Shown here one piece after another: positions 26,801-38,054 of a DNA stretch of 64,000 nt. The position numbers and the translations under genes were made by a program. Each line of letters opens with the position of its first letter. Position 1 is the first letter of the stretch. This DNA is from Lucifuga dentata (taxonomy: Eukaryota; Chordata; Actinopteri; Ophidiiformes; Bythitidae). The notes beneath the pieces were generated by a model, which saw only the letters and a program-made list of their open reading frames with translations, was not told where the DNA came from and did no database searches. The DNA lies in contig VXCM01000046.1 in assembly GCA_014773175.1 (NCBI GenBank), positions 351,828 through 415,827 on the forward strand, read 5' to 3'.

Positions 26801-28727
26801 CCTGGTCTGTATATCACTTGGTTGGTCTGGGTGAACTCTCCTCCCAAAGAAACTATGAGACTTTTGCACTCAGATTATTCCTCTTTGTTTCTGGGTGTCA
26901 GCTTGGAAATTTATATGTAATTTGTAGCCCCTGACTGCCCTCTATTTTTCACCCTCTAGCTCACACACATGTACATTACTGTAAATCCCCTGTCTTTCAC
27001 CACATCCATTTCTCCTCCCTTTTGCTCTAATGTGTGTAGGGGTATTTTCAGGGTTTCCCAGGGCATCTGAAGTGCAAGATAATGTGTGGGTACAAGCAAA
27101 CTAATGTAAGGCCTTGGAATATTTGAAAATGAAGATGTCTTGAAATTCTTTGTGCTTTCACTAAAATTGCATTAGATTGGGTTCAACCCAAATCTGAGAT
27201 CCTTAACATTTGGAGGACAATTATTTGGATATTAGTGTTTTTCTGCAGCTTTGTCCTGTGTGAGCATGTCCCTGGGTGACTTCCCATCTCTGTCTCTTTC
27301 TCCAGCTCAAAGGAGGAAGCACAGGTGGTTGACCACTGCAGCCTCTTTTTGAGCTCATTTTAAAATGAGAAAATGTCACCAGGATGCTGTAAAACAAGAT
27401 CAAAAGGTAAAATGAAATGGATGTAGTGCAATTCACAAAGGCAAGGACAAGGCAGTGGTGAAACTTTGCGAATCATGACAAAAAATGCAGAGGAATAATC
27501 ATGCACATGTGCGTATAATTTAACATGACATATGAGGGCGTGTGGACTGAAATCCCGAGGCCAAATGAAAAATTTGGAGAGTGACATGGGTGGAAAACAC
27601 TCAAGAACAAAAGTAATAGCTAACTAAAACCTAACATGGAATTTTACTTGAAAACCCAAATGCAACAGCATAAAAAGAACAAGTACCAAACAGCAAAGTG
27701 CATGAAAGTTCTCAACAGCAATTCTGAGAAGCTGGCTAATGATGTAACATTACCATGTTTATTTCCTTGCCTAAAGATGAGGTGATATGCAAGGTGTCTT
27801 TATGTTTTGGCGGTGCTGGCTATGAAATATGGGGATGTACACATGCAATTCTTTGCCAGAAAAACCCACTAGACCAAACCAGGGCCTGGCTATGCTGACA
27901 CAGCTGCTTCCAGACCCAGAGACACCCCAACACCGTGCTTGGCTCCAGGAATGTTCCAGGCCTTGCTGGAGAAACCATAACAAGCGCAGGAAACAGATTA
28001 GTGCACTCTGTGTTGCACACCGGCCGCAAACCACCTGAATCTGGCCTCTCCAAAGCCACACATCTGACAAAAGAAGACGGAGCAGTGGCGGGAGTAAAGC
28101 TCCAATCCAGACATCAAGCAGATCCCATAAGGAGCTTCATCTAGACTGCTGTGCCGAGAAATCTGGCCTCCATTTTTCCATGAGTGGCCCTGACTCCGAC
28201 CTCAACATGAAAATCCTCTAATAACTTACTATTCAGCAGTGCAAAATACAAGAGCTAGCGCAGATTGGTGTTGTATACGAGGGCAAATCTAAAGGCTTGT
28301 GACTGATTCCTCAACTCTTTAATATCTCATTTATTTAAAAGACTATCTTGTGTAATTTTCCTTTCTTCATTTTCTGATTTCCTCCTTCTTTCCATCAATA
28401 CGTGATGTTAGAGGAACACCTTTGCTCACTGGATGCTATATTGGCAGCAACATTTTATCAGAAAATCAGTTTAACTCAACATCTGATTCACAGCTGCTAG
28501 TTGTGTAACGGTGCCCTACTTTCTAATATAGTATAAATCAATAGGCAGACTGTGGTCCAGATCTGGACCAAAATACAGTTTAATCTGGACCAAGAATGAA
28601 CCAAAATCTAATCTAAATCTAAACAGAAATTTCACCGCAACCTGACCGGATTTTATTTTTCAGTATTTCCTCATAGCGCAAGTCTTATTTTGAAGGAATG
28701 TTGTCTGTAGTTGTTACCGGATATTAA

Positions 28728-28762
<35 letters not shown>

Positions 28763-29452
28763 AAAATGACAAAATGGCTTTAGGACATTATGTTTTATGT
28801 TCATTGAATATATAGACAAACTGGTGACACATATTAGCAAAATGGTTGGGTTCTCAAACATTTACAGGAAGTTGCATCTCGTGTGTACTACATACTGGGG
28901 TATATACTGTATATACTATATATACAGAGAGAAATGTGATAAGATACACCATAGTAAGACCAAGAAATAGTAACTGCAGGACTTATTCTGCAAATTCTTT
29001 CTGATCTATAGAAGCTGAAAATGCCTCTATGATAGTTGTTTTTTTTTTTTTTAACTTGTATAACTGATCAGTGCTACTTGATGAGACTAGAACATATCCA
29101 GTATCTATAGCAACAAGACAAATACACCAATGAGCAATTAAACAGAAAATCATTCAACTTCATCGTTACATAGCGTGACTGGAGAGTTCATGGTTTGAGC
29201 CAAACAGAGGGCAAACACCAGTGACCAACAGCGACACAACGCTAAAGGGGCTGTGAGAGTTCAAGCAAAGCTGGAGCAGATTTCTTTTTATTCTAATGAC
29301 CTTCTTATGTCAACCCCCCACAGAAAAATAAATATGTCTAAACCTGGAGCACTGTGGAGGCAATTCTGAGCTGGCTTCAATTTGGCAGGACGAGAGATGG
29401 GGTTACCATATGAATTCACTCAGTGCCTGTACCGTGCGTGTGTGTGTGTGTN

Positions 29453-29510
<58 letters not shown>

Positions 29511-29605
29511 GGTATATGATGTATGTATGCCTTCTGGCCAATGTGTATGTATACTGTATGCAAAAGTGATGCAAAAAGACAAAGAGAATCAGAAACAGGT
29601 TAATC

Positions 29606-29639
<34 letters not shown>

Positions 29640-31947
29640 GGCTTTCGGAGAGCTGACTTTTTAGCCAAATCTACATGTCAGCAGATGTACAAAAACCTCC
29701 AAAGCTGCATTTAAACACATTTCAACACATGGTCACAAAGTGTTACTTGTACATATGTGTTGATATCACACATTGCACTTTTTAACACAAACCCTCGAAA
29801 GGCCTTCACGCTTTGGCAGAAAGGTGCGAGTAAGCTGGAGTGTTTTGCCTATTTGCTTTACACATGTTCCTATATTTTAGTATAGAATTGTGACAAGAAC
29901 GTCAAATTTTGGAATTCACTTTAAGAATTCAGGGGAAAGTCTTATGAAAACATGTAATTTTAGGTATTTCATCATTCCTTTCCTCTCCAGTCTTCTCATC
30001 CCCCAACCCTGAGGCATCTCACTTACAACTGAGACCTATTCAGGCACCTCTCTATTTTCAGGTCAGGGTTACATTAGATTCATATGGTTATGTATTTGCA
30101 AACAGGGGTCCTTAAAATGTTTTTTAACTTCCTTGGTGGTGCGTTTAAGGTCTTATGACAAGATGCATAAGCAACGGTATGATGCAAGAAACAAATTAAC
30201 TTCGCCTTTTCACATTTCAGACAACATGGCTAACTTATGTTTGGCAAGTGGTTTCAGTGTTACATTGTCAGCAGTTCCTTGAATTCATCAACAGTGACAC
30301 TTTCCAAACTTAATATTCAGTGTGACTAATTAGTTCTGCAGGTTTCAAGCCTCTATAGGTTGATTTTCATAATGAACTGAAATGAGTGGAAGTCATTCGC
30401 TACCTGGAAAACATGTGGTGCTGCTTGGAAAGTGGTCAACAATAATGTAGAGTATATTTGATCTGCATTAAAAAAAAAAAAAAATTAGCCTGATGACAAT
30501 TCCAGCCCTCTTCTGGTCCACAGGGTGTCTGGCCTCACACTTAGGGACAAAGTGATGAACTCTGACACTTCGACACTGCTCCTTTGTGTTAAAGGAGCCA
30601 GTTGAGTTTGGGTCGTTTGATCACAATACCTCCCAGACACCTACCTGTCCAACTGGGAGGAGACATGGGACACATCCAGAATATGCTGGAGGGATTACAT
30701 ATTCCATCTGTCCTCAGAAAGCCTCAGAATCCACCAAAAAGTGCTGGAGGGTAAAATATGTCTGGGCTTCTATCTGGGCTTATGGTGGCTTCTTAGTGGC
30801 TACCAGGTTCCTCACAGGTAAAAGGAGTTTCCAACATCTTTGTGTTACAAAGTGTCTTTTATTTTCCGTAAAGTTCATGACGATCAAACAGAAAGTCTTA
30901 CATACTTATATCTCAGTTCAAAAAGAAACTCTGATTGTGTCCACTGCAGCTACATACTGTGGTTGAAAAACTGTTTGCGTACCTGTTGGAACACCTGGTA
31001 AGGCTCTGCTTCCTACTTTTATAACCTCCATTCTAAGCTGTATGCAGTGACTGATTATGCACACCAGGGATAGTTATTTAATCTAGATGCTCACTGACAG
31101 AATAAACAAATATGCAGTGTAACTAATCAATCAAATAAAGCAAAAAATACAAATAATAATTATCTTTGTTATATTAAAATCATTAATCTAATCTTTAGGC
31201 TCCAACAGGGCTACTAAATGCAGACCCAGACAAATGTCTGTGCTCTTATCTGGTCCAGGATAAGCTGCAGAAAATGGATGCTTGGGTGGATATAAATCAG
31301 ACAAAGCAAGTAATACCGTTTCTATGGTCCTTTAACTGGTACACGTTGTTCTTAACCTTACCCAGATAAAGTGTTCTCAGTGGTGACTTTATAAACGGAT
31401 TTACACCAGAGTCACAGCTTTGACATATCACAATAATTCAAACGCAATCCATCTCCCAGGAGAACGTAGTGAATTAAAGCAAAACAGGCAGAGAGGAAAT
31501 AATTGTTTGTTCCCCCTGAGTACTGAGATTACTTTGCTAATAGTGGAAGAATGAGAGGTTGCGATGTTTTGCATCAATGCAGTCCTCTTGCACAATGAAG
31601 CCTCTGGAGTAAAGAGGCGGTCCCTCGGATCCCAACAGCTGCCATATCCCTCACAGGGCCAACAACTCTCAGCTCAGATTCAGCATCTTATCCAGATACC
31701 CTCTCTTCCTACTCTTCCAAATGTCAAGAGTTCATTTGAATAAAGTTAAAAGTGAGCTGGACTTGACTTCCCTCCCCACAGCTCTCTAATCTAATCCATG
31801 AGTGGGCCTTGCACGCGCACACAGAAAGACAAACAGGATGCTTCTACTCGGGTGACGCTTTGATGAAAGAGATTGTGTTTTAACACAGTTTGAATTCGTC
31901 TCCGCTGGTGTCTGCTGCTTCCCATTCGCTCAGATGGATCTCGGCCA

Positions 31948-31984
<37 letters not shown>

Positions 31985-32014
31985 ANTCCCATTCGCTCAG
32001 ATGGATCTCGGCCA

Positions 32015-32051
<37 letters not shown>

Positions 32052-33049
32052 ACTCATACAACACAGAGACAGAGAGGCTTCAAATCCATGTCGAATCAAC
32101 AGTGCAGAGATGAAGCACAATCTATGATTCCAGGGAAAATATTAATGGTGTGTGTGAGTGAGCTTGCACAACTTTTCTGAAATACAAAGCTGGAGTCGTG
32201 AAACTTAAAAAAAAACTGTCCTGCAACAAAAGTAATGACTGTGCACAAACAATTACATCATTAAAGAGCATGTATATGTAAAATGTTTGTGTGTATGAAA
32301 TCCAAACCTCAATTTTTCTCTTTAGATTTTTCAGCCACTATTTTTGGGGTTTTTAGTCTTCTCTTTTTCCATGTCTACTTGTCAAGTAAGCTCGGTCATC
32401 ATTTTGACCGAGCCAGTTCACAGTTTTTGCTCTGCTCATTGTGGTTTGGCAAAGCTAAACAGTTATTTGTAGTCAAGCATAATGTCTCGCAGGCTATGAC
32501 AAAAGCTCACCTTCACTGAGGTCTGATTGGACAAATGCACCGCTGGCTGTTCTGGTATGGTTTTGTGTCCTATTTTTGAAATGGAAAAACATGAGAATTG
32601 CTCTAGAAATGCTGACAAATGTCTGTGAAATTATTCAACAAAAGTGGATTCTGAATAAATTTGAACCATACAGTCTAAAGCAGAATCAACGCCAAAATAT
32701 TTGACAGTTTCAAGAGGAGTCACGTTATCATCTAAAGACTCTCCACAGTTAGCTGATTGGTCTGACGTCCAACTGCTGAAATCAAATGATTCTCTGTGGA
32801 TGTTTATTAAACTAGTCATTGCTATGCAGTTATAGCTCAGGTCAAAGATTTAGGCTGGTTCATACACAATAATGGGTGGAATTCCTTAAAAAAAAGTCAT
32901 GCTATCTACACAGCATCATCAAATAAACACTGCAATAATCAAAGCTCATTCATGAAGCTTCCTGTATGTTAATCCATGCATCGTTGTCCCATTAAAGTAG
33001 CGATGTTGTAAGAGGTGTCACAGATAAAAGCCAATGAAGATCAGTGTGT

Positions 33050-33089
<40 letters not shown>

Positions 33090-36000
33090 CAGAGCGCAGA
33101 GGACGAGGCCTGAGGAAGAGCTGCAGCGCCATGACAATGGGTGCGAGATCGGATCAAAACTCACCATTTAAATAAACTGACTGATCAGCTGAGTGGGTTT
33201 ATCTATCAAATTTATTGATCACTAACACATGTGAGGCAAATATGGTTTAAAAGATCGCCAAGATTTCATATCGCTGCAATTTACCACCAGACTTTTATGA
33301 ATCACTTTCCCGACATCTGAATAAGGAAATACCGTAGTAACGCCTCTTTTAAGGCAAACAAAATGCCAGAAACAGGCATTTATGAATGAGGGAACATGGT
33401 TGTGTGATGATATTTGCCTTTATCAGCATGTTAAGTCTGGCACTGTGTTTTATGAATCCCGCCAACTCTCTCTACTACTGTCAGCTCACTATGAAAGATA
33501 AGAAAGAAAAGACACAATGGAGGAAGAAAAGACGGATCACAGTCTGCTGGGAAAACTCCTGCCATGGCCTATGAGCCCGGCGGAGTGTGTGTTCTCTGAG
33601 TGTGTACATATGTGCTTGTGTGTTTGTGGACACACCACATCAGATATACAGTATGTTGACTGTAATGCATGCTTGAGTAAGTCTCTACTTTTTTGAGGCA
33701 CTAAGCTTCTTTGTGTGAGTCAACATGTTTGAGAGACTAAATTAAATTTAGGAGGATGAAAGAGAGAGACGAGGGTTTGTGAAACAATGTCTCATTGATC
33801 TGATGAGTGCTGTCAGCAGTTGTTGGTTCTGTGGTGAGCTGGACCTCACAGACTGTCAGCCACATTTATGTTTAACCCAAATCCTCCTGAGAGGGAAAAC
33901 CAGGAGGGACCAAGCCCAAAATCTGGGCAGACAAGGCTCAGACAGAAAGTTATCCATCCTGTCATCACAAATGTGTGTCTTTTTATTACCCAGAAGACTC
34001 AATTCACCAGAAAAGCTCATAAATATCAAGGTACGGTGATTCTGGGTAAGTAACCCAGGATAGCATCGAGCCCACACACTTGGACCCTTTAATTGACAAC
34101 ATTTCATTCTCAAACTGTTCTCAATAAAATCTTTATGTAGAGAATGCCAAGTGTTGTGGCTTTTTTCTCTTCAGCTTGGTAGAGGAAGACTGCCACTCTC
34201 TTCCACCTTTAAAAAAATGAAAAACTTCATCTTTCACTTACCGAACCTCTTGTATCCAAAAGACTGTACTTCCTCCTCGTCTGCAAAGTCGTCTGTGTGA
34301 CATAATCAGAAACATATGACAGAAATAGGTCATACATGCACTGCTGGGGGTACATCGTGTTTAAAATAGTTGGTGAGGCTCCAGGTAACTGTGGAGCAAA
34401 GTAAAATTAAAAAAAAAAAAAACCCTACAGGGGAACTGAAGAGAGCCAGGAATGTATTATTTTATTCTTGAGTGCAATGATCTGTCTTTAGCACAGTGGA
34501 GACAGCAAACAAAGCTTAAAGGATCATCCTGGTGACTTTGCATGTTTGAGACTAATAAATACATGTTACATTAACAAACATCCGAATGTAGAAGGCACGG
34601 TTGTTTTTTAATTTCTTGGAAGAAGTCGTCTTCTCCTAGGACTATATTCCCTGGTGGAGAAATACATTGTCTTCCCTGCAGCTCCTTGATGGATGGTTAA
34701 ATTAAGTAACTTTGGCAAAAAGTTTAACAAATGTCATGTTCGCTTATGTCAAACATGCTTTAACTCTCTTCAAGTGTGGGTTGTATTTATTGGGTTCAAA
34801 CATGCAAAATCACTGCTCTTTAAGGCTTGTTGGCTATCTCAGCAGATAAAAGTAATGTAATCTCAGAAGTGCACCTCTCCATCGAGTCCTTCTGTGTGTG
34901 TGTGTGTGTGTGTGTGTGGACAGATAGGGGGTCCACAGAGCTGTAAAAGCCACAGGCTGTGGTTTCTCTGGGTTGTTGACAGTAAACCCTAATTACACTC
35001 TGCTCCACTACACTGAAGTCCAGAGGAGGGAGAGAACATCACTGGTAATGGTAAGCAGATGGATCTGGGGGGAGGGGGGGGGCAATGGGGGAGATACAGG
35101 GGAGACGGGGAGGGAGGGATGAGCTGTGTGGGTTTGTGTTTGTTGGTGGGGAGGCTGTACAACTAAATCTAAAACCAAAAGAAGAGTGATTTCTGCTGAC
35201 CAACTGTATGAAAATGCATGAAATGTGAAAAATATATGCACTGCTCCTTTAACTGGCTAATTGTAGGAGTTATTGATGATCAGGCTAACCTCACGCACTG
35301 CAAGTGGAGCTCATTGGCGATCAATTTCATCAGGCATGAAGGATCTGAAGGATCTGTTCTCTGTCAGGTCTTTGCCATTAAGACTATTCTGAGGGTTGAT
35401 TGACAAGTTCTAAGCCTAGCATCTCTGTTTCACAAATTTTACAACATAATCTCACACACATCTAACAACGATGCTGGAGGGAATTTATCTCAGTTTCATA
35501 GGCTGTCCCAAAAATCCTCTACAGCAAATATGACAAGACAGGTTACAGCTTAAGATTTAAGATGGAAGCCTGAAGGGTCTAAATCAGGTGAATTGGATGA
35601 ACTGAACTGGGTCAAAGCCACAATCATAAAGAGCAACCAGCAAATACATAATCACTGCATGTTTGTCCATATTATACAACTCAAGTGCCTCTGAAACTGT
35701 TATAATCACTGCAGCTGGTGTGGAAAACACACAAGGACTTACATAACTTGCACAAAAATAAATAAATAAAAAACAGCAACTCCTGTTTCATGCTTTATTA
35801 TCAGGATCAGAACTTATCAATCATCCTTTGCAGAAATCTGGCAATTATTTTGTAGTGAGCTGATATGACTCCACATTCCAAAATTATTGTGCAAACATGC
35901 TTTAGTCTCTATTTTGTTCAATGGGATGTAAATACTGTAGTGTAAGAAAAAAAAAAAACTGAACTATTTCACAACTTCTGAACCACAATACCGTAATGTC

Positions 36001-36128
36001 ATCCAGATGTGAATGTGAAACACAAAGAAACACACACAAACTGGAGAAAACGCATGAAAAGTTCTGTGACGGTTGGATAAGAAGAGAAAAGGGATAAAGG
36101 TATTAAATTTGAGTTCCATACCTTTCAT
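5325..36128 (-). CDS. colec12: colec12, collectin-12 / scavenger receptor with C-type lectin, complete
   Basis: Ten coding exons, read from high to low coordinate: 36128-36122, 34292-34242, 12255-12133, 8295-8209, 8119-7076, 6977-6489, 6321-6185, 6058-5949, 5620-5475, 5335-5325. All junctions are GT-AG and in phase, giving 2205 nt and 734 residues (human 742). Domain order: a cytosolic tail with [18 protein letters not shown] (the YKRF resembles a tyrosine-type endocytosis signal), a transmembrane segment at about 36-58, a glycosylation-rich coiled coil at about 61-437, 46 uninterrupted Gly-X-Y triplets at about 438-575, and a C-type lectin domain at about 601-734 with QPD and WND. The product is a type II membrane scavenger receptor of endothelial and phagocytic cells that binds glycans, microbes and oxidised LDL. 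The QPD motif predicts galactose-type recognition. The weakest parts are the 7-nt first coding exon and the 11-nt last one, although both match the human ends (MKDD, and LSS before stop). Confidence 0.95.
6489..6977 (-). CDS. colec12: colec12 exon 6, collagen-like domain
   Basis: A 489-nt exon encoding 46 consecutive Gly-X-Y triplets without interruption, then a Pro/Ser-rich neck. It includes Lys/Arg-rich triplets ([16 protein letters not shown]), the kind of basic patch that binds polyanionic scavenger ligands. Long reading frames on the opposite strand here are only the Gly-Pro mirror of this repeat. Confidence 0.95.
7076..8119 (-). CDS. colec12: colec12 exon 5, coiled-coil stalk
   Basis: A single 1044-nt exon encodes about 348 residues of heptad-rich stalk with many NxS/T sequons (for example SLNLT, NISF, NFT). 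It includes the block [19 protein letters not shown], which is almost unchanged from human. This region drives trimerisation and, in the family, uptake-related endosomal behaviour. Confidence 0.93.
8984..9700. mobile_element. degenerate hAT-like repeat in colec12 intron 3
   Basis: Begins CAGTGGTGGACGATGTACTC and includes CCTGCATTCAAAATTTTTAC and GGAAATACTCA. It later has AGAAATACTCATGTAAAGTA before decaying near TTCCACTTG. These are the hallmarks of a very abundant teleost non-autonomous repeat whose ends read CAGTGGTGG. A 27-bp A-run (9421-9447) lies inside. Confidence 0.6.
11831..11876. repeat. (TC)n/(AC)n microsatellite
   Basis: A perfect TC run that switches to CA at its 3' end, in colec12 intron 3. 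Confidence 0.9.
12133..12255 (-). CDS. colec12: colec12 exon 3, membrane anchor
   Basis: A 123-nt exon encoding a Cys-X-X-Cys juxtamembrane stretch ([12 protein letters not shown]), then the hydrophobic signal anchor running to AVAVLGYK. This makes the product a type II membrane protein with the lectin head outside the cell. Confidence 0.93.
13630..13840 (+). mobile_element. TTAA-flanked MITE, copy 2 (truncated)
   Basis: The left end is intact, TTAAAGGACCATACCAGCC. The TIR and the following ACCTTCCAGACCGCCATTG block are present, but similarity stops near 13840 after CTTGTTGATACTTGA. No right terminus is seen. Confidence 0.75.
15302..15510. repeat. CT-rich dispersed repeat, copy A
   Basis: A pyrimidine-rich stretch of TTCC/CTTT units ending in CTGATCTGAAAACACAAAAT. 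The same tail follows a similar CT-rich tract at 62360-62490, so the two are related copies of one repeat and not independent simple repeats. Confidence 0.5.
16097..16668 (+). mobile_element. TTAA-flanked MITE, copy 3 (full length)
   Basis: 572 bp, bounded by TTAA on both sides. The left end TTAAAGGACTATACCGCCC is the inverted counterpart of the right end GGCTGGTATGGTCCTTTAA. The inverted similarity continues inward about 85 bp, to the TTTCCCAAA block on the left. The interior has no reading frame for a transposase, so mobility would need an enzyme in trans. TTAA ends are typical of piggyBac-like targeting. Confidence 0.85.
19637..20233 (+). mobile_element. TTAA-flanked MITE, copy 4 (full length)
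   Basis: 597 bp with TTAA at both ends, in the same orientation as copies 3 and 5. Extra length comes partly from a T-run near 19880. The interior block AAGGTGGGTGTATCACTTGA is shared almost unchanged with copies 3 and 5. Confidence 0.85.
21771..22105. repeat. older TTAA-type dispersed repeat
   Basis: Begins TTAAAGGAGATATATTGTG and ends GGCCAATCAGAGCAGTGCAA then CTTAAAGAAACAGTGCAG, a combination I recognise from abundant fish repeats. It is immediately followed by MITE copy 5. Ends are uncertain. Confidence 0.45.
22102..22682 (+). mobile_element. TTAA-flanked MITE, copy 5 (full length)
   Basis: 581 bp. The left flank is GTAA, a one-base decay of TTAA, and the right end is GGTATGGTCCTTTAA. 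It sits immediately beside, or inside, an older TTAA-type repeat ending near 22105, suggesting a nested or adjacent insertion. Confidence 0.83.
29435..29507. repeat. (TG)n microsatellite with one N
   Basis: Over 70 bp of TG with an N at 29452. A second TG run lies at 29611-29638. The true length is probably not resolved in this assembly. Confidence 0.9.
30590..30790 (+). repeat. relic of a fish non-LTR-type repeat
   Basis: The sequence carries CAACTGGGAGGAGACATGGG, ATGCTGGAGGGATTACAT and GTCTGGGCTTCTATCTGGGC, decayed forms of a very common teleost repeat. Its conceptual translation resembles a GRxRxxxRDY...WERL...VWASL string. The frame is broken beyond use. Confidence 0.5.
31920..32052. repeat. 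probable false duplication around an N (66 bp twice)
   Basis: 31920-31985 and 31987-32052 are identical, separated by the single N at 31986. Both copies contain the same (GT)n run, which probably caused the failed join. Confidence 0.8.
33051..33087. repeat. (AG)n microsatellite
   Basis: A perfect AG run in colec12 intron 2. Confidence 0.9.
34242..34292 (-). CDS. colec12: colec12 exon 2, cytosolic tail
   Basis: A 51-nt exon between a CACACAG acceptor and a GTAAGT donor. It encodes the acidic tail ending SFGYKRFG, nearly identical to human COLEC12. It is separated from exon 3 by about 22 kb. Confidence 0.9.
34517..34823 (-). mobile_element. TTAA-flanked MITE, copy 6 (short, older subfamily)
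   Basis: The left end is CTTAAAGGATCATCCTGG and the right end TTCAAACATGCAAAATCACT followed by CTTTAAG. The interior shares ATATTCCCTGGTGGAGA with the reverse orientation of the other copies. The central half is missing. Confidence 0.65.
34894..34919. repeat. (GT)n microsatellite
   Basis: A GT run in colec12 intron 1, next to MITE copy 6. Confidence 0.85.
36122..36128 (-). CDS. colec12: colec12 first coding exon (7 nt)
   Basis: Encodes Met, Lys and the first base of Asp, followed by the donor GTATGG. The human protein also begins MKDD, with the same codon split between exons, which supports this start codon despite the tiny exon. Confidence 0.75.
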
Positions 36129-36420
36129 GGCGTTTTATGAATCTGTGAGGAATGAAGAAGAGGAGAACTGTCACTTTCTGCGCATCTCAACATCCAGAGC
36201 AGGAAAAGATGTCAATGTTTCCACACGGAAGAAAACTCTATAAATGTGTCTTCATGTTGTGTCTTTGCTTTAAAATCCCATCGTCGTTTTCCTGTTTCTT
36301 TGACTCGGTGGAAAGATGTGTTGTTTCCGGAGACTTTCCCTGCTGCTTGAAAGAAACAGCGCTCAGTGATTTGCTACACCGCTGTTAAGCTGCACGTACT
36401 CACGCTCTACACTTCCGGTA
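36129..36420 (-). promoter_or_regulatory. colec12 5' UTR / proximal promoter with ETS-type site
   Basis: Directly upstream of the first coding exon. Read on the minus strand, 36419-36410 is ACCGGAAGTG, a near-perfect ETS-family site about 285 bp before the ATG. No clear TATA box is seen. The transcription start cannot be fixed from sequence. Confidence 0.4.
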
Positions 36421-37910
36421 TTCCTTCAAAATTAAACCATGCTTTGTCTGCTTAGCACAAAATAAAAGCACTTCAGTAGGAATCACTGTTAATGCAAATC
36501 ACGTGTTGAAGTACACACATTTTTCACGGCAGATATTCTAGTCATATAGTTAAATTAATTCCAACAAATTGGGATCCACTTCTCTTATCAAGTTTTTAAT
36601 TGCTATATTTTTTTTTTATATATTAGCAATCAATCATATGGCTTTGTAAAATGTTGAAGGTCATTTATAGTGTCAATCCCACATAGAATTAACAGCTCTA
36701 TGAAGCTTTAAAATAGTTTTAGGTTTGTGTTTAGGTTTTACACCCCATTTACTGTATAACTGAGTCTTAGCTGGCGTCATTAATCCCATTTCCAGATGTA
36801 GTAAGAGGCTGTTTCCATTTAAAAAGGATAGGGTACACTGATTTATGCTGCTTGTCCGGCTCTCAGGACTTGGCGAAGACCAAAAAGAGTTCATATTGGA
36901 CTTGCATTCATCAAGCGGAAAGAAACACAACTACTCCTGCTTCGTTGTGTCTGTGTGCAAATGGTTTCTATGCAGGCATTAAAGGGGGAAAATGACAGGA
37001 TTAAGCAGTCAAACAGTTTGGAGTTCTTCTGTCACCTAGGGGCCAAAATTGATTAATGATTACTGTCTTAAAAAAAATATACAGTACTTCTCTTTTTTTC
37101 CAGGATATATATTTGACATAAGTAAAGCCATTCGGCTTTAAAAAATGAGGTAACTGTCAACCTAACTTACCAGAAAAACAGTCCTGCTGATGTTTAATCC
37201 ATTAGTTATTAGTTTGGCCCTCAAAAAGCTTTTATTTTAAAGGAAAAGCTGCCTTGTGTAAGGTATTTTTCTTTCTCTCTGGCTTGACTCCTTTATAAGT
37301 TCTCTGTCTCTAGTCACTATCAGTGTCCCACACAGTTATCAAATGAGGAGCTGTGTCCTCCTCTCCTGCTGTGAGCACTCCTGAAGGAAAAAGGAGATGC
37401 AGATGGTTTTCAACACCACAGACCTCTGCAGTAATCCAGCCGGAGATGAGATTGAGTTACTGGGGTTTGATGGCAATCGTGTCCCCGGGTGAAAATCTGG
37501 AGCCCATTAAAAATAATTTCAAAGGTTTTGGGTGGAAGGCAGCAACACTGAAACTGCACTGGAGTTCCTGTGTTTTTACATATTCACATCTCATTTCCTT
37601 TAGAATCACTTTATATTCCTATGATGTTCCTGTAGGGGCCTAAAGCATTTCTGTTTTACGCTTAATCATTGTATTTATTCACATTAGGGATTATTATAGG
37701 CTAAAATACCTATGTATTGTATCTGAAGGCTTAATGGGTTCACTGTGTGCTTAAAAAAAGAAAACAAGATAATTAATGAATACATTAATCAGTTTATCTA
37801 CAGAAAATCAAACACCAACAATTTTAATTATGGGTTAATCATTTCAGTCATTTATTTGGTCAAAATTCCAAGCACGTTCTGGTTACGCTTTTGGAAAAGT
37901 GGAATTTAAT

Positions 37911-38054
37911 CCATCCATCCATCCATTTTCTATACCCGTTTGCCCTATTAAGGGTCACGGGGGGCTGGAGCCTATCCCAGCAGTCACTGGGCGAGAGGCG
38001 GTGTGAACCTGAACCAGCAACTACACCCTGAACAGATCGCCAGTCTATCACAGG
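37911..38054 (-). repeat. teleost CCATCCA...TCTATACC dispersed repeat with target duplication
   Basis: 144 bp starting with CCATCCATCCATCCATTTTC and including GGGTCACGGGGGGCTGGAGC and GATCGCCAGTCTATCACAGG, a widespread fish repeat commonly linked to non-LTR retrotransposon 3' ends. The 12-bp GTGGAATTTAAT occurs on both sides (37899-37910 and 38055-38066), a clear target-site duplication. The CCATCCA tandem is at the left end, which suggests reading on the minus strand. Confidence 0.75.

Larger units (their letters stand above)
12256..34241 (-). other. colec12 intron 2 (about 22 kb), repeat-filled
   Basis: This intron occupies a third of the window. It contains four copies of the TTAA MITE (13630, 16097, 19637, 22102), an older TTAA-type repeat (21771-22105), a CT-rich repeat (15302-15510), a LINE-like relic (30590-30790), several (TG)n or (AG)n microsatellites and a false duplication at 31920-32052. 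No nested gene is seen. The longer reading frames (for example 26432-26920) are low-complexity or do not resemble proteins. Confidence 0.6.
34293..36121 (-). other. colec12 intron 1
   Basis: A 1.8 kb intron with a short diverged TTAA MITE (34517-34823), a (GT)n tract at 34894-34919 and a dense G-run tract at 35067-35118. No coding sequence is seen. Confidence 0.55.

Noticed and set aside
26432..26920. A 162-codon Ser-rich reading frame in colec12 intron 2
   Set aside because: It lies in pyrimidine-rich DNA that favours Ser, Pro and Leu codons in several frames. It has no recognisable domain and no exon-like boundaries.
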